Shown: positions 1-13,580, numbered from the stretch's first letter. The stretch is DNA of 64,000 nt from Epiperipatus broadwayi (GCA_028023455.1 JAQFVV010000043.1:1735483-1799482), one strand, 5' to 3'. The notes: generated from the letters alone by a model not told the origin. Program-made: numbers and translations.

Positions 1-365
1 TAAATACAAGTACAAATATTTTTTATATATTTTCAAAAATAAAATATTTAAACATATTTAATAATAATCCTGAATCAATAGGTAAAACAGAGAAGTGACA
101 ATCTCAGGTGCCACATTTTTAACAGATGGACAAATTAAAAAAAAATAGAACAGGATTAAAAACATAACTACATCGATGAAAAAAAAAAGAAACATTATAA
201 ATGCATGAATATTTAATAAATTACCATAATTCAAAAATTATGATAATTCATAAATAAAATTCAAAAAATCATTTAAATAAATTTGCAAATAATATCACCT
301 ATTTTTTGTTATCAATTCCAATCTGTTCGACAGATTAAAAAATGAACATTTTAAACTAACTTCCA

Positions 366-870
366 TTTTATTCATCATCATCATTGTCAACCATTATCAA
401 TCCATTGCAGGATGAAAGTCTCTCCAAGTTCAATCAATCTTACACACTTTCTTATTTCATCCATCCATCTCACATGTGGTCTCTTTCTGGGTCTTTTACA
501 AGCTCTTGGAATCCAGTTTAAGATTTCAATTGTCCATCTATTATCATCTCTTCTAGCAATATGTCCAGCACAACTCCACTTCAATCTTTTAATTCTTTCA
601 ATGATGTCAGTAACGCCTGTTTGTGCTCTTACCCATATATTGCATTTTTGATCACTTTTTGTTACTCCTAACATGCATCTCTCCATACATCTTTGAGTGG
701 TCTGAAGTCTCTGTATTGCTTTTCTATTAAGTGTCCAAGTCTCAGATCCATAATTAACAACTGGTAAAACACATTTACCTTTTCAAACACATAGGCATAT
801 TTCCTTTTAGTATCAAGTTATTTCTACCAAAAGCACTCTCTCCAAACAACTTTAATTCTATGATTTCCAT
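366..870 (-). pseudogene. 3' end of an RTE-type LINE (C-terminal reverse transcriptase protein and tail)
   Basis: A 99-codon open stretch at 387-686 on the minus strand reads as the C-terminus of RTE-class endonuclease/reverse-transcriptase proteins: ERCMLGVTKSDQKC, RLKWSCAGHIARRDDNRW, RPHVRWMDEI. Homology continues upstream to about 870 through decayed sequence resembling LKGNMPMCLKR and YGSETWT, with stops and frameshifts. The 3' end after two stops runs into a short (TGATGATGA)-type tail at 366-380, as RTE elements typically have. The copy is 5'-truncated. The same 3' end recurs at 48.93-49.0 kb and 62.54-62.6 kb. Confidence 0.75.
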
Positions 871-1159
871 TTTATTATATAGTAATAATTCATGCATTGA
901 CTCTCGAAAAGGTTAAAACTTTAATTTGGTGATTTTCATTTTAATATTAATCAATGAAGTTTACAGTTTCAAATAATAATTCAGACGAAATTCTGATAAA
1001 TTTTAATCAAACCTGGAAATAAATTATAGCTTATGAAATATTATCAAATATGTATCAATCATAATATAAACTGATTCATAGAACAATTCAGTCCAAACAT
1101 ATTACTATGACAATTCATAAGTCAGATTTCATAGAATCATTTAAAAATTGAAATAAATC

Positions 1160-1440
1160 GAGATACTGCCAAATCTCTAGCGCTCATTACAATACTTAAC
1201 TGACAGCAAATCAGATGTCATGGATAACCACCCTTTTCTCGTAAAATCTTTGTTGTGTGTTTAGGTTTGGATATCATTTGGACAGCTATCCATGACATCT
1301 GATTGGCTGTCACCACCCTTTTCTCGTAAAATCTTTGTTGTGTGTTTAGGTTTGGATGTCATTTGGACAGCTATCCATGACATCTGATTGGCTGTCAGTT
1401 AAATATTGTAATGAGCGCTAGAGATTTGGCAGTATCTCAA
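1160..1440. repeat. Foldback F with an internal 85-bp tandem duplication
   Basis: Outer arms GAGATACTGCCAAATCTCTA (1160 onward) and complement ending at 1439 are nearly perfect. Inside, an 85-bp unit starting CCACCCTTTTCTCGTAAAAT occurs twice in tandem (1228 and 1313) with one or two differences. Confidence 0.8.
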
Positions 1441-1449
1441 TTTCAATTT

Positions 1450-2420
1450 TCAACTATCGGCGCTTTGTAAATTAAAATATTAGAATCATTTTAATAAATT
1501 TGTACATAATCCACCTTTTTGTATCACATCTCTTATTACATATTTGATAAGCCATAATTTATTAAAAACTTGTTAAGATTATAAGAATTTCATCTGAATT
1601 ATTATGTGAAACTGTAAGCGGACTTGATTAATGCAAAACAAAAGTCACCGGGAATAAAATTTCAGCTTTTCGAGTATCAACGCATGATTTATTGTTACGT
1701 AACAAAGTAGAGATCAGATAAAAGTGGTTATTTTTTTATCTCACAATAAACGGACAAGTTTATTTTAATGATTGTTTGGGAATGTGATTTGTGAATGAAC
1801 ATAGTTCCATTTTCGGATTTAGTTGTTCCATGAATACATTTATATTATCAGTATTACTCATCTGATAAACTATAATTTATTTATAGGTTTGTTAAAATTA
1901 TTGGAATGATATTATTATAAGTGAAAGATAAAACAGCTTTTATAAAAAATCAAGAAGATGAAAGGGATATGAAACTTATTAATTTCCAAATAGTATGAGT
2001 TTGCATGGTTTTACCTCCTTGTTTATCCTCAAAGAATATCCAGACACCCATTTATGACATAAAAAGTTGGTATTGGGCTATCCTACACCTAAATAGGACT
2101 TAGAATTTTTTTCTTCCAGTTTTACCTGATCCTAGATTGTTGGATTGGCAGACAGAAGCTTCACTATTGTAACCACAAACTAAATCCCCTAACCCAATAT
2201 TAATTTATGTATCAATAATTGCTTTCTTTAATAACGAACTGTAATATATTACTGTTTTATATAGAATACATTAAAGTGATTAGTTTTGAAATAAATCAAA
2301 AATTTTATAAAGCTTTGATTTATACTGATCATTAATGGATGGTTATAGTACGTTAGATAACAGACACAGTTAAGAATTATATTACTTTATTTTAAATTTT
2401 ACAAGTATAATATATATACT
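1450..2420. other. No gene seen
   Basis: AT-rich sequence; traces of element G near 1790-1870, otherwise nothing recognised. Confidence 0.5.
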
Positions 2421-2424
2421 TAAG

Positions 2425-2640
2425 CTAGCTGTAATTAGAGAGGATTTGAACCCACACTTTCAAAGTCTCTTTAGTCATCCACTCCATCTTATACAACCGA
2501 TACATATGACTACATACATGTGAAGAAGATAGATGATCTCCAATGAATGTATTCCATGCTGAACCAGCACTCACCAGTTGGTCCACATCATCTCCCATAC
2601 ATATATATATATATATATTGTAACCTAGTGTTATTGACAC
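2425..2640 (-). repeat. Family C copy
   Basis: Contains GGATTTGAACCCACACTTTC, CACTCCATCTTATACAACCG, GCTGAACCAGCACTCACCAG and a terminal (TA)n tract, in the orientation opposite to the copy ending at 7610. The open frame over it is not a gene. Confidence 0.6.
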
Positions 2641-2649
2641 TTGGTTTAT

Positions 2650-4715
2650 TTGGCATTGTTTCCACAGGAAAACAATGCTATCCTTTTCTAGGAAATAAAA
2701 AGGTAAAATAATAATAATATTAAGTGATTAAAAAAATATGCTATTTACTCACTGTAACGTGTTTTAAGCAAATAACTAAAAAATTTGGTAATCCAATGTC
2801 ATTTTGAAGAAGAGCATGAATAATTTAATTAAAATATTAACAATAAGAGCAATTTAATATAGTATAAAAGCACATATCATAAACAGTAATTGATTTTGGA
2901 TGGGTGGAGGGGGCGAGTAGATGAGTATCTTATCATAAAGCACAATAACTTCTGGTAATTTTTAAATTATTTAGATAATAATGTATATAGAATTATACAT
3001 CACTAATAAGCATTGTTGATTAAATATACTTATTATTTTTCATTATTTGTCGATTTACTTTGTAATCCATTTAAATCATACGGAAAAATATAACTGTAAT
3101 AAGTTTTTTTTTTCCTTTTCTTTTGTTTATGTTATAATTAAATGATTATTTTTCTGTAAGAGGTCGCTAAAAGAAGACCTCCAAATTTTGAAGAAAGTTT
3201 AGTCTGACATTAGTTTTACAAGGAGGAAGCAGTACTGAAATTCGGTAACAAATTTTTTATTATTTTTTATTGCAGAAATAAATATAAGTCAAGTAAATTT
3301 TTAATAATATCATGCATGGCTAATCCTATTTGATAAGATATTCTGTTTTCTGTTGCCATCTACCTATTTTAAAGCTTTACGCAAAAATATACTATCTTCT
3401 GCTAAAGTTCAAAATGACCGTATTGACTACAGCAATCACGGAAAGTGTCATTATGTTTAAAATAAGTAGTATAAATAATTTCCAGGAAATAATCAATGAT
3501 TTGTTAACTTTACCTTATTTAATTATCTTTTCATGGTATAAAAGAAAAATTATAATTAAAAGACATATTATAAAAGCCAAGGAAAGTTAACTAGAAAATT
3601 TCACGCTCTTTCTAAAAGAAATTGTCTGCTTTGAAAATAATGTAAGTTCCCCACGTTAAAATAAGTTTTATTCACTGAAAATTATCTAAAAATAATATTA
3701 ATGATCAATGATATTTACTTATGCACCTGTATATTTTTTAAAAAGAAAATATAAATTTTCTCAAGGCAAATATCGGAAAATTTGTATGTGTGCATTTTAC
3801 GGAGAGTTCTTTATTAAAGACAAATTACAATTCCTAGAGTAGGAATAAAAACTACAAACATTAGTGACTTAATTATAACCATAATATAATATGTTATATT
3901 ATACATCAACTGGAGTCATTAAAACTTTATATCCACGTAAGTCAGCTGCAGTCGTTATAATAATAGTATTTTGGAAAATTCGCGCATTAGTTTTATTCCT
4001 AAGCCAGCTAGCTAAAAATGATACGTATCGCCAATAGTAAAAAGAAAAGAATTATATATGTGATCGTCTATCGTCAAATTTTCGTCATGTTAAAATATGT
4101 ATTGTTTTCTTGGATCCCAAAATTATAGCAGTTAATTCAAAGAAGAATTAACATCCAACGCTGCTATGTTTTCTTTGCCTAATTTATTAATTGCACCAAA
4201 ATGGAGGCAACTCTCATATAAATGAAATAATAAAATGTGTTTCTTATTTTAAATTTGCTTCGTGAACTACGAATGGATCAAGTTCTTCATCTGGATAAAT
4301 TGCCCAACGGAAAACATTTTTCTAGTGAGATAATAAGCACTTGTTAAGTAATGATTTTTTTTTACTAATTTGTAAAATTATGTGTATTTTTTTTATATCA
4401 ACAGGTGAAAGGCTGTATAGTCAAGTAATATTTAAATGACCTTGTAATCATAAAGGTATGTTTTCATGGAATTATTCTAGGTTAAATTTATATTGACATG
4501 AAAAAATTTTTTTTTTTTTTATAAAATGTGTTTACTTATGATATGCAATTATGGGTATAAATTTATATGTTAGATGCGTAAAAGAAGAAAAATTTAGATA
4601 CTTAATAGGTAAAATATCTAGTTAAAATTATCAGAAGTAATTAAAGAGAAGTGCTATATAGGATATTACTTATTTAAAGTTTGAAACAAATTTATACTAT
4701 GTTAATTGAGGAACT
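2650..4715. other. No gene seen
   Basis: AT-rich, with oligo-T/A tracts. The 86-codon open frame at 3330-3590 is low in complexity and unsupported. Confidence 0.5.
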
Positions 4716-4719
4716 TATT

Positions 4720-5620
4720 CCCAATTATTCTTTATTAACGCATTCACTTAATTTAGTTAAAGATACTATACTACCAATTACTTGTTGAATATTTCTTTGG
4801 CAAAGGTGAAAATTATTATGTTTTATTCCGTGATATCCATTGATTTCAGACGTTGATCTAAGTATACCCCGGAACATAAATTTAGTGTAATTAGTGTATT
4901 TGCTTGTCTTGCCCCGATATAGCATTGGTATATGCTTAAGATTCGCATAAGTAATAATTGTAATGTCTTTATTTTGTGGGATGGAAAATGATCTCCCCAA
5001 AAGCTTTATTTTCCATGAGGGGAATAGATAAGTCTAGTATTCGGGTATGTTTATAACCCAAGTGATCGCTTCTCAGAGTTAGGACGATCAGTAATTTATA
5101 TCGTATTTAGTGTATTTCATTCGTTAAAATCCCAGGAGAGGATTATATTTGGTGTGTTCCTATTATGCCCATGTAAGAGGCAAGGACCCACCAAACTATT
5201 TTAATGTAGTAGTTAACTCTACAGACCTTTGGTGTTATTCCATATTCCTCATGAGAAAATAGAGATAATTCCACCATGGAAGGTGTTGAATATTGTGTTT
5301 TGTTTAGAAAGTTATGGCAAGATAACGGGTATATGGGAGGTTAATTCCTCAATATCCATTTAGTAAAATTAGCGTGCTAGTATATATGATCAATGTCTGG
5401 ATTGTGCGGTGGAATAGGGCTGGTAATCCACACGTAAGTCAATGGAGAGAGTAAGTTAAAATTGCGTGATTTAGAAAATTTTATTTGCCAATGGAGGATT
5501 CAAATACTAGGTTTAATTCGGGTTAATGATTAAGTAGCACTCACAATATAACTTACACGGAGGGATACAGTGTGTATAACAACTTCAGTTGTTATTAAGG
5601 TAAACATTAAACTAATAAGT
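4720..5620. other. GC-richer unexplained block
   Basis: Composition and texture differ from the flanks. A 91-codon minus-strand open frame (4725-5000) has no recognised motif. No repeats shared with the rest of the window were seen. Confidence 0.25.
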
Positions 5621-6980
5621 GTAACTTCTGATAAATAACCCATAAACTATAATAAGTTATCTAAATAAAAACTATCATTTAATTAAAGATATGATAATAT
5701 AAATCGTTTGTACGTATTGCCTAGAATCAGATTGTTTTTATTTTAAAACAAATAGTTAGTGAATAAAGTTAAGTAACCGTTCATATAAGATACACTAAAC
5801 GGATGAGTTGATGTATCGATAATAATATTTATTTTGTTATATTCAATTTGCATAAATGTAAAAAGAAGATGAAGAAGTAGTTCGAATCCAGGTCTAAAAG
5901 TATAGACGAATTAATGTTAGTTATATTTTGTTTTATCCATATGGGATCGAATAAATTGTATATGTTTGTTTATTATGTTAATCATAAAGGATAGTTTTGG
6001 TAAACTGTAATAATAAATTATAATCTTGTTAAAATTTAATAATAAATTATAGTCTTGTTACAAGTTGTTTTGAGTCATTTTTCTTGTGTGCTAAATAAAA
6101 GTGTATTGGCATAATACTTGCAATACTTTCTTGAGTCCAAAATCATTTATGAAATCTTAAATTCAATACACCAGATAGACAATTGTAAGCAGATCAGAAT
6201 ATTTCAGTATATTTTAATTTAATAAGAATTATTTGTGGAATTGAAAACTTCAGACCAAGACATTTTATTTTATATGTGTGTAAAATCACTTTATTCCCAA
6301 ACTAGTAGGTTTTGGTTGCACATTGTTCCGTACACATTTAAGTGAAGTGTCTAAGTAATAAGTCTTAGTTAAATTATTGTGTTGTCATGGATGATGGAAG
6401 GACACAAAAGCACCCTTGTCTTTTTATCATTCCGACTGAGATTCTGGATTTTAAAAGGGCGGTATTATTCAAAATTATGCGTTGTTATTGAATATGGTTA
6501 TCATCTCGTTAAATATTATAATAGTTGATAAGTGGATGAAGACACCTGGAATTTAAATAAGGTAAATGTTTCCTATAGCCGACCAGAATGTCAGTCATAT
6601 GCGACAACACAATACTGCCGAGCATTTTTCTTTAAAAATAACAGAGAACCTTGAGATTAGTGTCATTATTATAAGTGCTCTTAAATTAAGAATTGATTCA
6701 TTATGATCAATATTACAAGCGTGGCATGGCTTAAGAGATTGAAACATCTAATTGTATAATAACAAAAATATTGAAATTCATATTGGCAAATTAATGAATG
6801 TTTTGTTTTAGTCAGTAATATTAACAATGACATGAAATCATCATCATCATTGTCGAACAGTGCAAGTACTTACAGCTCAGAGAATGTGTTTTGGATAGAG
6901 AAAGAATGTTAGTTTATTCTAAATTTTCTTTTTAAATTTATTTTATTAATGATAATTTTTTTTTTAATTCTATCTCTGTC
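5620..6980. other. No gene seen
   Basis: AT-rich; a short ATCATCATCATTGTCGAAC piece near 6840 recalls the RTE tail but is too short to call. Confidence 0.45.
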
Positions 6981-6984
6981 TGAA

Positions 6985-7090
6985 CTGCATATCGCTGTAG
7001 CTGAATTATTAGAACTAACCAAACATCGAGCTAGTATATTAGGTAATACGGGTTCGTTCCCGTCCTATCCGGAAGCGTCCGAATTCCGAA
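6985..7090 (+). repeat. tRNA-like SINE head
   Basis: CGCTGTAGCTGAATTATTAG, then ACATCGAGCTAGTATATT and a T-arm-like ACGGGTTCGTTCCCGTCC resemble D, anticodon and T arms of a tRNA. The cloverleaf is imperfect, so I call it SINE-like rather than a tRNA gene. Confidence 0.4.
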
Positions 7091-7139
7091 TTCTCTTTAT
7101 TGAATTCGCTCATTTATTTTAATAGAAGTCATCTTTTAT

Positions 7140-7610
7140 ACTAGGTTAGAATATATATATATAATCAATGTTGGGTTTATATTAAAATAGCAAATCTTCA
7201 AAATTTAATGGACAGGCTTCAATCTTCTTTATTCTCCAATTCTTCAGCCATCCAACATGGATATGACAACAAAAATTGGCAAACAAAAGCTTTGAACATG
7301 CCATCATCAGATTTTCAATGATATGGATGGCTGATCAGTTGGATAATGGAGAAGATTGAAGCTTGTCCATTAAAGTTTGAAGATTAGCTACCTTAATATA
7401 AACTGAGCACTGATTATATATATGTATAGGAGATGATGATCTGGACCAACTGATGATTGCTGGTTTAGCATGAAATATATATATTGGAAACCATTTACCT
7501 TTTTTTGCACGTATGTGGTCATATGTATTGGTTGTATAAGATGGAGTGGATGACCAAAGGAAGCTTGAAAATCTGGGTTCAATTCCCTTCTAATTACTTT
7601 CATATTACTA
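7140..7610. repeat. Family C, palindromic copy
   Basis: Arms 7160-7255 (ATGGACAGGCTTCAATCTTC) and 7320-7400 (complement) surround ATGCCATCATCAGATTTTC. The sense part continues through GATGATGATCTGGACCAACTG to GATGGAGTGGATGACC and a B-box-like GGGTTCAATTCCC end. Confidence 0.6.
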
Positions 7611-7639
7611 ACAATTTTGAAAACTTGCAAGATATACCA

Positions 7640-10295
7640 AATTTTATCTTTTTTTTAAAAAAAACCCCATTTGATCTTTTTAATATTTGTTTTTAATCCT
7701 ATTATTTGAAAGTTCTATTTTGAGGGTCTGAAACATTTTTTATCAAAACAATGGTATTATTTGCAAAATCCATTTATTTTTACTTCTATCTATATTTAAT
7801 AACTGAAACACAGGCTTGTTATATACCTGTGGTTATATATATGTAATATAGGGTATATGAGCACAGACTTTCACACCACCCACCTCTCTCCACTCTATCT
7901 AATAACACTGATACACCTAAACACAAAAACGTGTTATAAAAAACAGCTGCAAAAATTTTTGATAAAGATGAAATCTTCCTACTACAAAATCTTACAAACA
8001 GTTGACACCACATTTAGATAAAAATACATCTAAAATTGACAATATCCTAAATCTATATCATAATATTTCAAAGCTTTAATCATGATAGAAATATATTTAG
8101 TATCAAATATTTTTTCAACATATTTGGATGTGGATTATTGTATTATAACAACACATTAAATTAAAATTGGTCTTTTGGTTGGTTTAAATTAAAGTTTTCT
8201 ATACACAATTTGTAATGGTTTCAATAAATATTTCACATACTGTTAAATACCAATATCTTTATTCTATCCAGCACATCTTTATTTATTACTTATATACTTG
8301 GCATACAGCTATACTATAAATTTATTCACCTACTTCTGGATTTCATCTATTCTTGGAGGTTTTTCATTCTTCGCTTGAAATATATAGCACTTTAAACAAT
8401 ATGTCATTAATGCTATTTGTATTTCAGCATTTTATTATTACATATAGTTTTTGGTGTAATTCTTTAACATACATAATAATGTCACCCATTTCTATTGCTG
8501 CTGTAATAATTTTTCTTCCAATGCCAAGTATCACTTCATATCTCTGAGGTTTTAATTATCTTCTAAAGCCCGTAGTCATATTTCCTTGTGTCATCATAAA
8601 TCCTTTTCTTAAACATTCCGCAAAATTCAGTTCTTCAAAATCATTGTTTTAATAATTTTAAATTCCTAATTTCCTACATACATTATTTGCCTTAATAGAA
8701 AATTTATTGGTAAATTGTTGCTTTCTGTATTCCATCTAACTATGTCGCTGTTTTAAATTGACTATTTGTTATTTTATTATTAATATTATCAACTTTGAAT
8801 TATCTTCAAAACTGTTAATATTTAATTCTAGTTTAATTCACTGAAGTTACTTTTGAATGTTAGGATATCAACTATCAATACTGATTTTCTTAAGAGTTTT
8901 GTATTAATATATAACATCTTAAAATTACTAAAAATATAACACAATCCTGCAGTGCTTTCATTTGTCCATTTCCTCTTTGAATTTTTCTCAAAAAAAAAAA
9001 TTATTTAAAAATCAATTAAATAAAAGAAACATTACACATCTTACTTATGATAGTTAAATTTAACGTATCTCAATAATGACTATTATAATAACAATAGAAA
9101 CACAAGAAATATTAATTCCTAAAATACGGAGGTAAGTAGTATTTAATAAATAACAGTATCATTTAAATGAATTTATGGTGCTTGTGTTTACATTTATTTT
9201 TGTGGCGGAGTTGTTTTTTTTACAAAAACAATGATAAATTTCATTAAAATCTTAGTAATTATTCATTAAAATACTAGTCTTAAAAAAAAAAAAAGATTAA
9301 AATGAAGATTTCTTCCAATCGTCTTTCATTTTGTTATATTTTAATTGTACATATAACGTAATATCAAGTAATTTTTTATAATTATTTTAAAATTAATTTT
9401 CCCTCTTTTTTCTTCAATTTAGAATACATATGCAGTAGCTAAGGTATGTATAGAATTGCACAACAATGATAATAAGTAAATAAGCAACTCAACATCATTT
9501 GTTGATTGTTATACTAGGAATATTAACAAATATCCCTTTTAATATTTAACTCAGGTTATTTCCTTAATATAGTTAATATCCCCTTTATATTCTGCATATA
9601 TAACATTCAATACTTTGAATATCTGTATAACTATAAAATTCCACTCCACTAATTTCAAGTAATAAATAATGTTCCTTTTTCTGTATAAAATAACAACGAC
9701 AAAAAAATAGTACACTTTGATCAACAAAAGATGCATGAATCTTTTAATAAATGACAACTACCACAAAAAAGCATGAAATCTCACAACCTCCTTAACAAAA
9801 ACAAATGCATGTAAGCAAACTATTCATAATTAAATACATAAGTACATGCTTAAAGAGAAAATGTATATATCGTAAAGAACATATCCATGCATAACATACT
9901 GGAGAAATATACTAAGAGTTATAAATACATAATGATATAATCCAGTTCAACTTCAAATCACTATATTTGTTTTGTTTAGTAATGATTAGAAAAAGATGGC
10001 TTCATCTTTCCTATCTTGTTTACATTCATAACCACAAAAAAGTATGAAATTTAAATTAACCAAATTATTACTAAACTCCTACAATTCAAATTGTCTAAAT
10101 TCAAACTTTAAAACAGAGTAACCAATTACTTCTCTTATGTAGCTGACTGTAAAAATATAAAAGAATTATGAATCACATAATAATACTTATAGACCAATTC
10201 AATTTCAAACCACTCGTCTATAATCACTTATAATATCTTTAAACAATCACAAACAAGTGTAAAGTTTAATTTAATCAAACTATTATTAATGATCT
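7640..10295. other. No gene seen
   Basis: AT-rich. A family C-like piece lies at 7845-7930 (GAGCACAGACTTTCACACC). Short open frames are not supported. Confidence 0.45.
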
Positions 10296-10299
10296 AATT

Positions 10300-10490
10300 T
10301 AAATATAGGGAATTTGAACTCAGACTTTCAAGCACCCTTCAACTATCCACATTATCTCATACCTGACCACGCACATATAGAAAAGTTAAATAATCACCAA
10401 TTTTTTGCTGAACCAGCACTCATCAATCGGTCCAGATTATCATCTTCACACACACACACATATATATATGTAATCAGTGCTCAGTTTATG
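10300..10490 (-). repeat. Family C copy
   Basis: Shares AATTTGAACTCAGACTTTC, GCTGAACCAGCACTCATC and (CA)n(TA)n with the other copies. Confidence 0.55.
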
Positions 10491-10499
10491 TTAATAATC

Positions 10500-11550
10500 A
10501 CAGAATATTTTATTTAACTCAATTACTTTTATTATAAAATTTTATTAGCGATGTTAAAAAAAAAATCCCATTAGACATTCTACTTATTTTTTAAAAATGT
10601 AAAATAATAATAAATAATGACAAAAAATTCATTATATATGCATATAATTTCAATATATATTTATATATACTGTTTTTTACAAAATATATGTACATGTGAT
10701 AGTTAGGATTGTCATGAAGATATTTGCCACACTCATAAAAAAATTTTGTCGTGGCCCTTTCCTAGTGTTGTCATCAAAATCTAATGATGAACAAAAAAAA
10801 TTTATGCACTTTTTTTAAATTTTAGTAAATTTCAATATTTTATAGGAGATAAAAAGGAAATGTAAGTAAAGCAAATAATTTAATATATTCACGCTCTCTT
10901 TCCAAAATGCTTAAGATGTGCCTGTATAATTGCATTTAGGTACGAAAATAAGACGGCTGATTTTATTTCAAAAACTTTATCTTGTGACTTGGATTGAGAA
11001 TTTACTCTTATTTAACATCGCTAATTGAATATTAAAATGGAGTGCATGTATGGAGGTTTGATTACCTTTGATATAGAAAAAAACAATTGAGCAACTCTTC
11101 CAATTTTTTCCTTTTTAATTGTTATCATTAATAATACGTAAAGTTTTAAACAAACTCATATTAGACAAAACTTATGTAATAATGAAAACGGTAATAACAA
11201 AACATTTCATATGTTTATATATTTAGCTTTCTAGATTTTTTTTTTTTTGCCTGCAATATCTGGAATGATTTCTTTTAAGTTCAAGGTTCATGGCAATTTT
11301 TTGTTCTACTGATAATGCATCCAGTCATATGAATCATTCTTCTAGTACAGATGCCCTCAAGTAGTTTTAATTAATTTTAATTTTAAAACATATCTTTTAA
11401 CACTGCAATCAATGCTGGTATTGTTAGGAGTTTAGATAGAGGACAGATTAAATTTGGATAAGCTTCAATTAAATTTGGATTCAGAACTATTTTAAAAGCT
11501 TCTTATGGATCAAGACTGGATTTTATCAGAGTAGGAAGTAAGTTCATTTC
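10500..11550. other. No gene seen
   Basis: AT-rich, with oligo-A/T tracts. The right end may contain further remnants of the decayed hAT transposase. Confidence 0.4.
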
Positions 11551-11554
11551 TTCA

Positions 11555-12110
11555 TATAGATCACTTCCACCAATTGTGATTCATCTGCTTCAGACAATAG
11601 AATTTCTAAGTTTTTGCAATGTTTTAATATTTCTTCGGATGTCCAATAATTAACTGCATTAATTTTATATAAATGATTAAAACTTTTACTAAGACGTTCA
11701 AATATTTCAGGCCCATTTTGCAAAACAGATATTGTTTTATCTACGATTGCATCGAAACACTCGCATTCAATTTTTTTTCTTTAAATCTTTTATATGTTTA
11801 TCTTTGCCTTCATAATCAAACTGTTTTTCTTCTTACATCTTCTCGGTTCATTTTCAACTATAAAACCAGCTCGTAATTCGAACTCTTCTAAAAGTTCTTT
11901 AATAGATATTATCATTTGCTGAAATCATTCATTTGATACGATTTAAACAACCTCTGATGCATTTTGTGACATTTCTAGGCAAATTGTGTGCAAGGTGTAA
12001 ACATATAAAGCCTATATAATTCTATACAATTTTGTAAAATTATTTTACTTACATTATAAGAAATCACATAAGAATTAATTTTTGGTAACAAATAAGAGCC
12101 ATCACCTGCA
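11555..12110 (-). pseudogene. Decayed hAT transposase-like sequence (ZMYM1/TTF-type)
   Basis: The minus strand has an open run of about 75 codons (11555-11780): ECECFDAIVDKTISVL, FERLSKSFNHLYKI, WTSEEILKHCKNLEILL. Upstream (11800-12110) broken frames resemble RRxKxx near ENEPR and a decayed segment like the part before it in hAT transposases. The pattern, an acidic/basic linker, then F.C/Y.IVD..I..L..RF, then E.I.K.C..L, is that of the insertion domain of ZMYM1-like hAT transposases. Catalytic residues were not located and stops are frequent. Confidence 0.45.
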
Positions 12111-13140
12111 GATTGTCAAATTGCATGATGTTTTTATCAGTTTCTTTGCTTCTCAGCTTTATCGGATATATACTTATGTAATAACCAATGATGGATTGTA
12201 TTTGTGCTATCTTTGTTAAGTGCCACCCTCAGATGGTGTCTGAGTTGCCTGAGTATTAGCGACATTCTTGATGATAGCAAAAATAGGCTCATACATCCAA
12301 ATTGGCATACTCTATCCAAATTCTTTTTACTGGATAATCAGATAGACAAATCTGAATTAAAAATCGCAAACTTTATTACTACATTTAACTCAACGGCTTA
12401 CAAAGTTCGCAGCACATTCTTTCAAGGATGTCTTTTGATAACTTTTCTCCCGGATAGCTACAACTAAAGCAAAGGCTTTACTTTAGTTTGTGCAGGCAGT
12501 AAAACGTAAGGCAATGGGTTATGTCATAGAATTGAGAAAATTGACATGAATTTATGACTAAAAAAAAAAAATTCTTAGATGATGCTCTGAGAGTCATTTT
12601 ATATATAAGGAACCAAAATTTATGAGCCAAATTGTTACGGGACCATTATTCTAATTTTGACTTTGCAATGACTAGAACATTATAGTCAACTATTTAGCCA
12701 AAACAGCTCTATCATCAAATAGATTCCTGCTTGTATTTAAAGTAACCCAATGAATCGGCACACCCGGCTGACAATATACCAAAAACAGTCGTTAATTTGA
12801 TTATAGAGTTTCCAAGTCATTTGGAGTCCTTGAATATGCTGCGTCAAGACAGAACTTCCACTGAATAGCTCTGTTTCGTACGAAGCCCAAACTATTAGAT
12901 GATTTTTTCGAAAACTGTTTGGATATATGTTTCTTGCAGCTGCTTATTATGCAAATTTTAACTTTGCTGATTTGCATATTTGACGTACTGGATCATAATT
13001 ACTGATTAGTACGCTGCTACATATTTTCCTTTTGGAGAAGGGTGTGTATGTGGAAACAATTTCTATGTCAAACAATGTATATATTTTAAAAAGCATAAAA
13101 ATATTACGTAGGTGTATATATGTGCATATATATTAATAAC
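12110..13140. other. Possible further hAT remnant; no gene called
   Basis: Less AT-rich than the flanks. Open frames at 12137-12319 (minus) and 12204-12467 (plus) overlap and lack recognised motifs. It may be the N-terminal part of the transposase pseudogene at 11555-12110. Confidence 0.3.
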
Positions 13141-13146
13141 GCTTAC

Positions 13147-13224
13147 CAAAACTTCACAATCTTTCAAACATGTAAAACCATCTTTGCCTTGAGCTAAATA
13201 ACTTTTAGTGCATAATCTGTAGTC
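13147..13224 (-). CDS. 5'-nucleotidase-like gene, seventh visible exon (26 codons, GKDGF motif)
   Basis: A short exon: the acceptor AATTTAACTAG precedes 78 nt in phase 0 and the donor is GTAAGC. The peptide is DYRLCTKSYL followed by AQGKDGFTCLKDCEVL. A TK.YL..GKDGF motif directly follows the sixth-exon region in this family, where the GKDGF aromatic contributes to the base-stacking pocket of 5'-nucleotidases. Phase, order and strand all agree with the exon at 22530-22702. No further exon was recognised in 1-13146, so the C-terminal tail is probably off the left edge. Confidence 0.85.
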
Positions 13225-13399
13225 CTAGTTAAATTATAAAAAATATTGCATTAATTAAAAAAAAAAAATAGAAATCACATTGTAATACAAAAATAAAAGT
13301 ACATGTTTACATCATTATTAAATTAATAGATTAATAGCAAATGATGGAGAACAATCGATAATGTAAAATTTTCAGCACATAAACATATATAAACCTATT

Positions 13400-13580
13400 C
13401 AAGGAACAACCAAGTCCAAAAATGTCATGATAGGATAATTGGTAAGTCAGATTTGTAAAGAATCATTTAAATAAATTTGCAAATAATATCTCTCTTTTCT
13501 TCTATTAATGCCAATTTATTTGTCAGATAAAAAACAATTATCATAGAAACATTTTTGGACTTGGTTGTTTCGTGAGTATA
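13400..13580. repeat. Hairpin element G
   Basis: The left end AACAACCAAGTCCAAAAATG (13406) is complementary to CATTTTTGGACTTGGTTGTT (13549). Related, more diverged sequence is at 300-360, 1080-1110 and 1790-1870. Confidence 0.55.

Noticed and set aside
412-651. Plus-strand open frame opposite the RTE fragment
   Set aside because: Shadow of the minus-strand LINE coding sequence.
4725-5000. 91-codon minus-strand open frame
   Set aside because: No recognised motif, no splice-site support, no neighbour that would explain it; block noted only as compositionally different.
12137-12467. Overlapping open frames on opposite strands
   Set aside because: Neither shows a known motif; more likely part of the decayed transposon next to them.
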